DNA from: Pedobacter psychroterrae
GTDB lineage: Bacteria; Bacteroidota; Bacteroidia; Sphingobacteriales; Sphingobacteriaceae
Reading direction: 5' to 3'
NCBI RefSeq assembly: GCF_004331695.1
Contig: NZ_SJSL01000009.1
Location: forward strand, 62,001 to 126,000
Length of the DNA: 64,000 nt
Shown here: piece by piece, positions 62,953 to 64,000 of the stretch
Layout of the letters: the number at the start of each line of letters is the position of its first letter
How positions within the stretch are numbered: the first letter of the stretch is position 1
The notes under the pieces: generated by a model
The model's database searches: none
Told to the model about the DNA's origin: nothing
What the model saw: only the letters and a program-made list of their open reading frames with translations
Program-made: the position numbers and the translations under genes

Positions 62953-64000
62953 ATGAGTGAAAAGAAAGTACCCAATTACAGATGGACGATCTGTGCCTTA
63001 TTGTTTTTTGCTACAACGGTCAATTACCTGGACCGCCAGGTATTGAGTTTACTAAAACCCCGGCTGGAAGAAATTTTTGGCTGGAGTAATAGTGATTATG
63101 CTAATATAGCTTCCGTATTTCAATTTACCTATGCCATATCTATGCTGTTTGCCGGACGTATCATTGATAAGTTGGGTACTAAAAAAGGATATGCCTGGGC
63201 CATCATCATATGGTCAGTAGGAGCGATAGTACATGCGCTTGCTATTCCTATAGGTCAGGGTATTTCCACCATTTTGGGTTTCATTGGAATCGGTGCGGTA
63301 TCCATTTCCGTAGCCGGATTTATGTTTTCAAGAGCTTTATTGGGGTTTGGTGAATCGGGTAACTTTCCTGCGGCAATCAAAGCTACGGCAGAATATTTCC
63401 CAAAAAAAGAACGTTCTTTTGCAACGGGAATTTTTAATTCCGGGACAAATGTAGGTGCAATACTTGCACCGCTTACCGTTCCATATATAGCTACGCATTG
63501 GGGCTGGGAAGCTGCATTTTTAGTGATAGGTGCGATTGGATTTCTATGGTTGATATTTTGGTATAAATATTATGATAAGCCAGAGAAATCATCAAGATTG
63601 TCTCCTGAAGAATTTAGCTATATTAATGAGGGCGAGCCTGAAGTGGTCACTCCGGTAGATGAACCAGTGGCTGCAGAGGCAAAGATATCCTGGTTTAAAT
63701 TGCTTGGATACAGACAAACCTGGGCCTTTACTGCAGGTAAATTTATGACCGATGGCGTATGGTGGTTCTTCTTATTCTGGCTGCCGGCCTATCTTAAAGA
63801 TGGGTATGGTATGGTTGATACGCAGGTGATGCTGCCACTTGTAGTGTTATACAGCATGACTATGTTTGGAAGTATCGGGGGTGGTTATTTCCCAATGTAC
63901 TTTATAAATAAAGGTCATTCCCCCTATGATGGAAGGATGAAAGCCATGCTTTTAATTGCTGTAATTCCATTAGTTGTACTTGCAGCGCAACCATTGGGCC
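62953..64000 (+). CDS. exuT: ExuT-type hexuronate MFS transporter, 3' truncated by the window
   Basis: The ATG at 62953 opens a frame that runs without a stop to the window end, 349 codons. MSEKKVPNYRWTICALLFFATTVNYLDRQVLSLLKPRLEEIF and RALLGFGESGNFPAAIKATAEYFPKKERSFATGIFNSG are anion:cation symporter signatures. The gap to uxaB is 33 bp, so it is probably in the same operon, importing galacturonate or glucuronate. The last membrane segments are missing. Confidence 0.9.
   Translation, partial: MSEKKVPNYRWTICALLFFATTVNYLDRQVLSLLKPRLEEIFGWSNSDYANIASVFQFTYAISMLFAGRIIDKLGTKKGYAWAIIIWSVGAIVHALAIPIGQGISTILGFIGIGAVSISVAGFMFSRALLGFGESGNFPAAIKATAEYFPKKERSFATGIFNSGTNVGAILAPLTVPYIATHWGWEAAFLVIGAIGFLWLIFWYKYYDKPEKSSRLSPEEFSYINEGEPEVVTPVDEPVAAEAKISWFKLLGYRQTWAFTAGKFMTDGVWWFFLFWLPAYLKDGYGMVDTQVMLPLVVLYSMTMFGSIGGGYFPMYFINKGHSPYDGRMKAMLLIAVIPLVVLAAQPLG

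Noticed and set aside
1..64000. tRNA genes, CRISPR arrays, insertion sequences and phage genes
   Set aside because: No cloverleaf with a T-loop GTTCGA, no regularly spaced direct repeats of 25-40 bp, and no transposase or integrase motif were seen on either strand by reading.

Overview
The window looks like a chromosome segment of a Sphingobacteriaceae-type Bacteroidetes (Pedobacter-like). The evidence is a SusC/SusD pair, many Bacteroidetes-style lipoproteins, -7 promoter elements of the TAnnTTTG type, few Shine-Dalgarno sequences, DUF5686/DUF4998/DUF5000 proteins, and a zeaxanthin-type carotenoid operon. No tRNA, rRNA, CRISPR, transposase, integrase or phage gene was seen. This is inferred from family recognition and motifs, not from database searches.

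Layout. 1-9.7 kb: a 5'-truncated HEXXH/TPR protein, an MFS exporter, a thioredoxin-like protein, a PVC-type dehydrogenase with cytochrome c, a DUF4397 lipoprotein, then a 746-bp gene-free stretch. That stretch holds five DnaA-box-like 9-mers at exact 11-bp spacing, an AT-rich tract and a probable structured RNA ending in a strong terminator. A beta-barrel protein and a PIN-PhoH ATPase follow. 9.9-21.3 kb: small lipoproteins, a GH43, a zinc alcohol dehydrogenase, an AraC-family remnant, an AlkD-like protein, several small unknown proteins, a GH42-like enzyme, TruC and a DUF5686 outer membrane protein. 21.3-26.3 kb (minus strand): an ABC ATPase with a small membrane partner, an AI-2E family permease, a secreted Gfo/Idh protein, a duplicated-domain secreted protein and an AraC regulator.

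26.5-36.7 kb is a polysaccharide utilization locus: SusC, SusD, DUF5000 and DUF4998 surface lipoproteins and a GH95 fucosidase, divergent from the AraC gene. 36.8-39.7 kb has a small protein, a protease/pseudoprotease tandem with PDZ, and an SMP-30-like protein. 39.8-43.3 kb is a 5-oxoprolinase operon (pxpB-pxpC-pxpA) coupled to an NRAMP-fold transporter that lacks the metal-site motifs. 43.6-49.2 kb has a coiled-coil lipoprotein, a CPA2 antiporter, a GH29 fucosidase and a GH71/99-like enzyme, so fucose-active enzymes lie on both sides of the pxp block.

49.3-54.8 kb is a tightly coupled operon: a CarH/LitR-type B12-binding MerR regulator, crtI, crtB, an unknown secreted protein, idi, crtZ and a fused CrtYcd-type lycopene cyclase. 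A perfect 19-bp-arm palindrome covers its -7 element and runs into the first start codon, which suggests light- and B12-dependent autorepression. 54.9-64 kb: fabV, a GH20 hexosaminidase, a HipA-like kinase overlapping a DUF3037 gene (a two-gene unit of unknown function), cysE-cysM, and the start of a hexuronate module (uxaB plus a truncated ExuT-type transporter).
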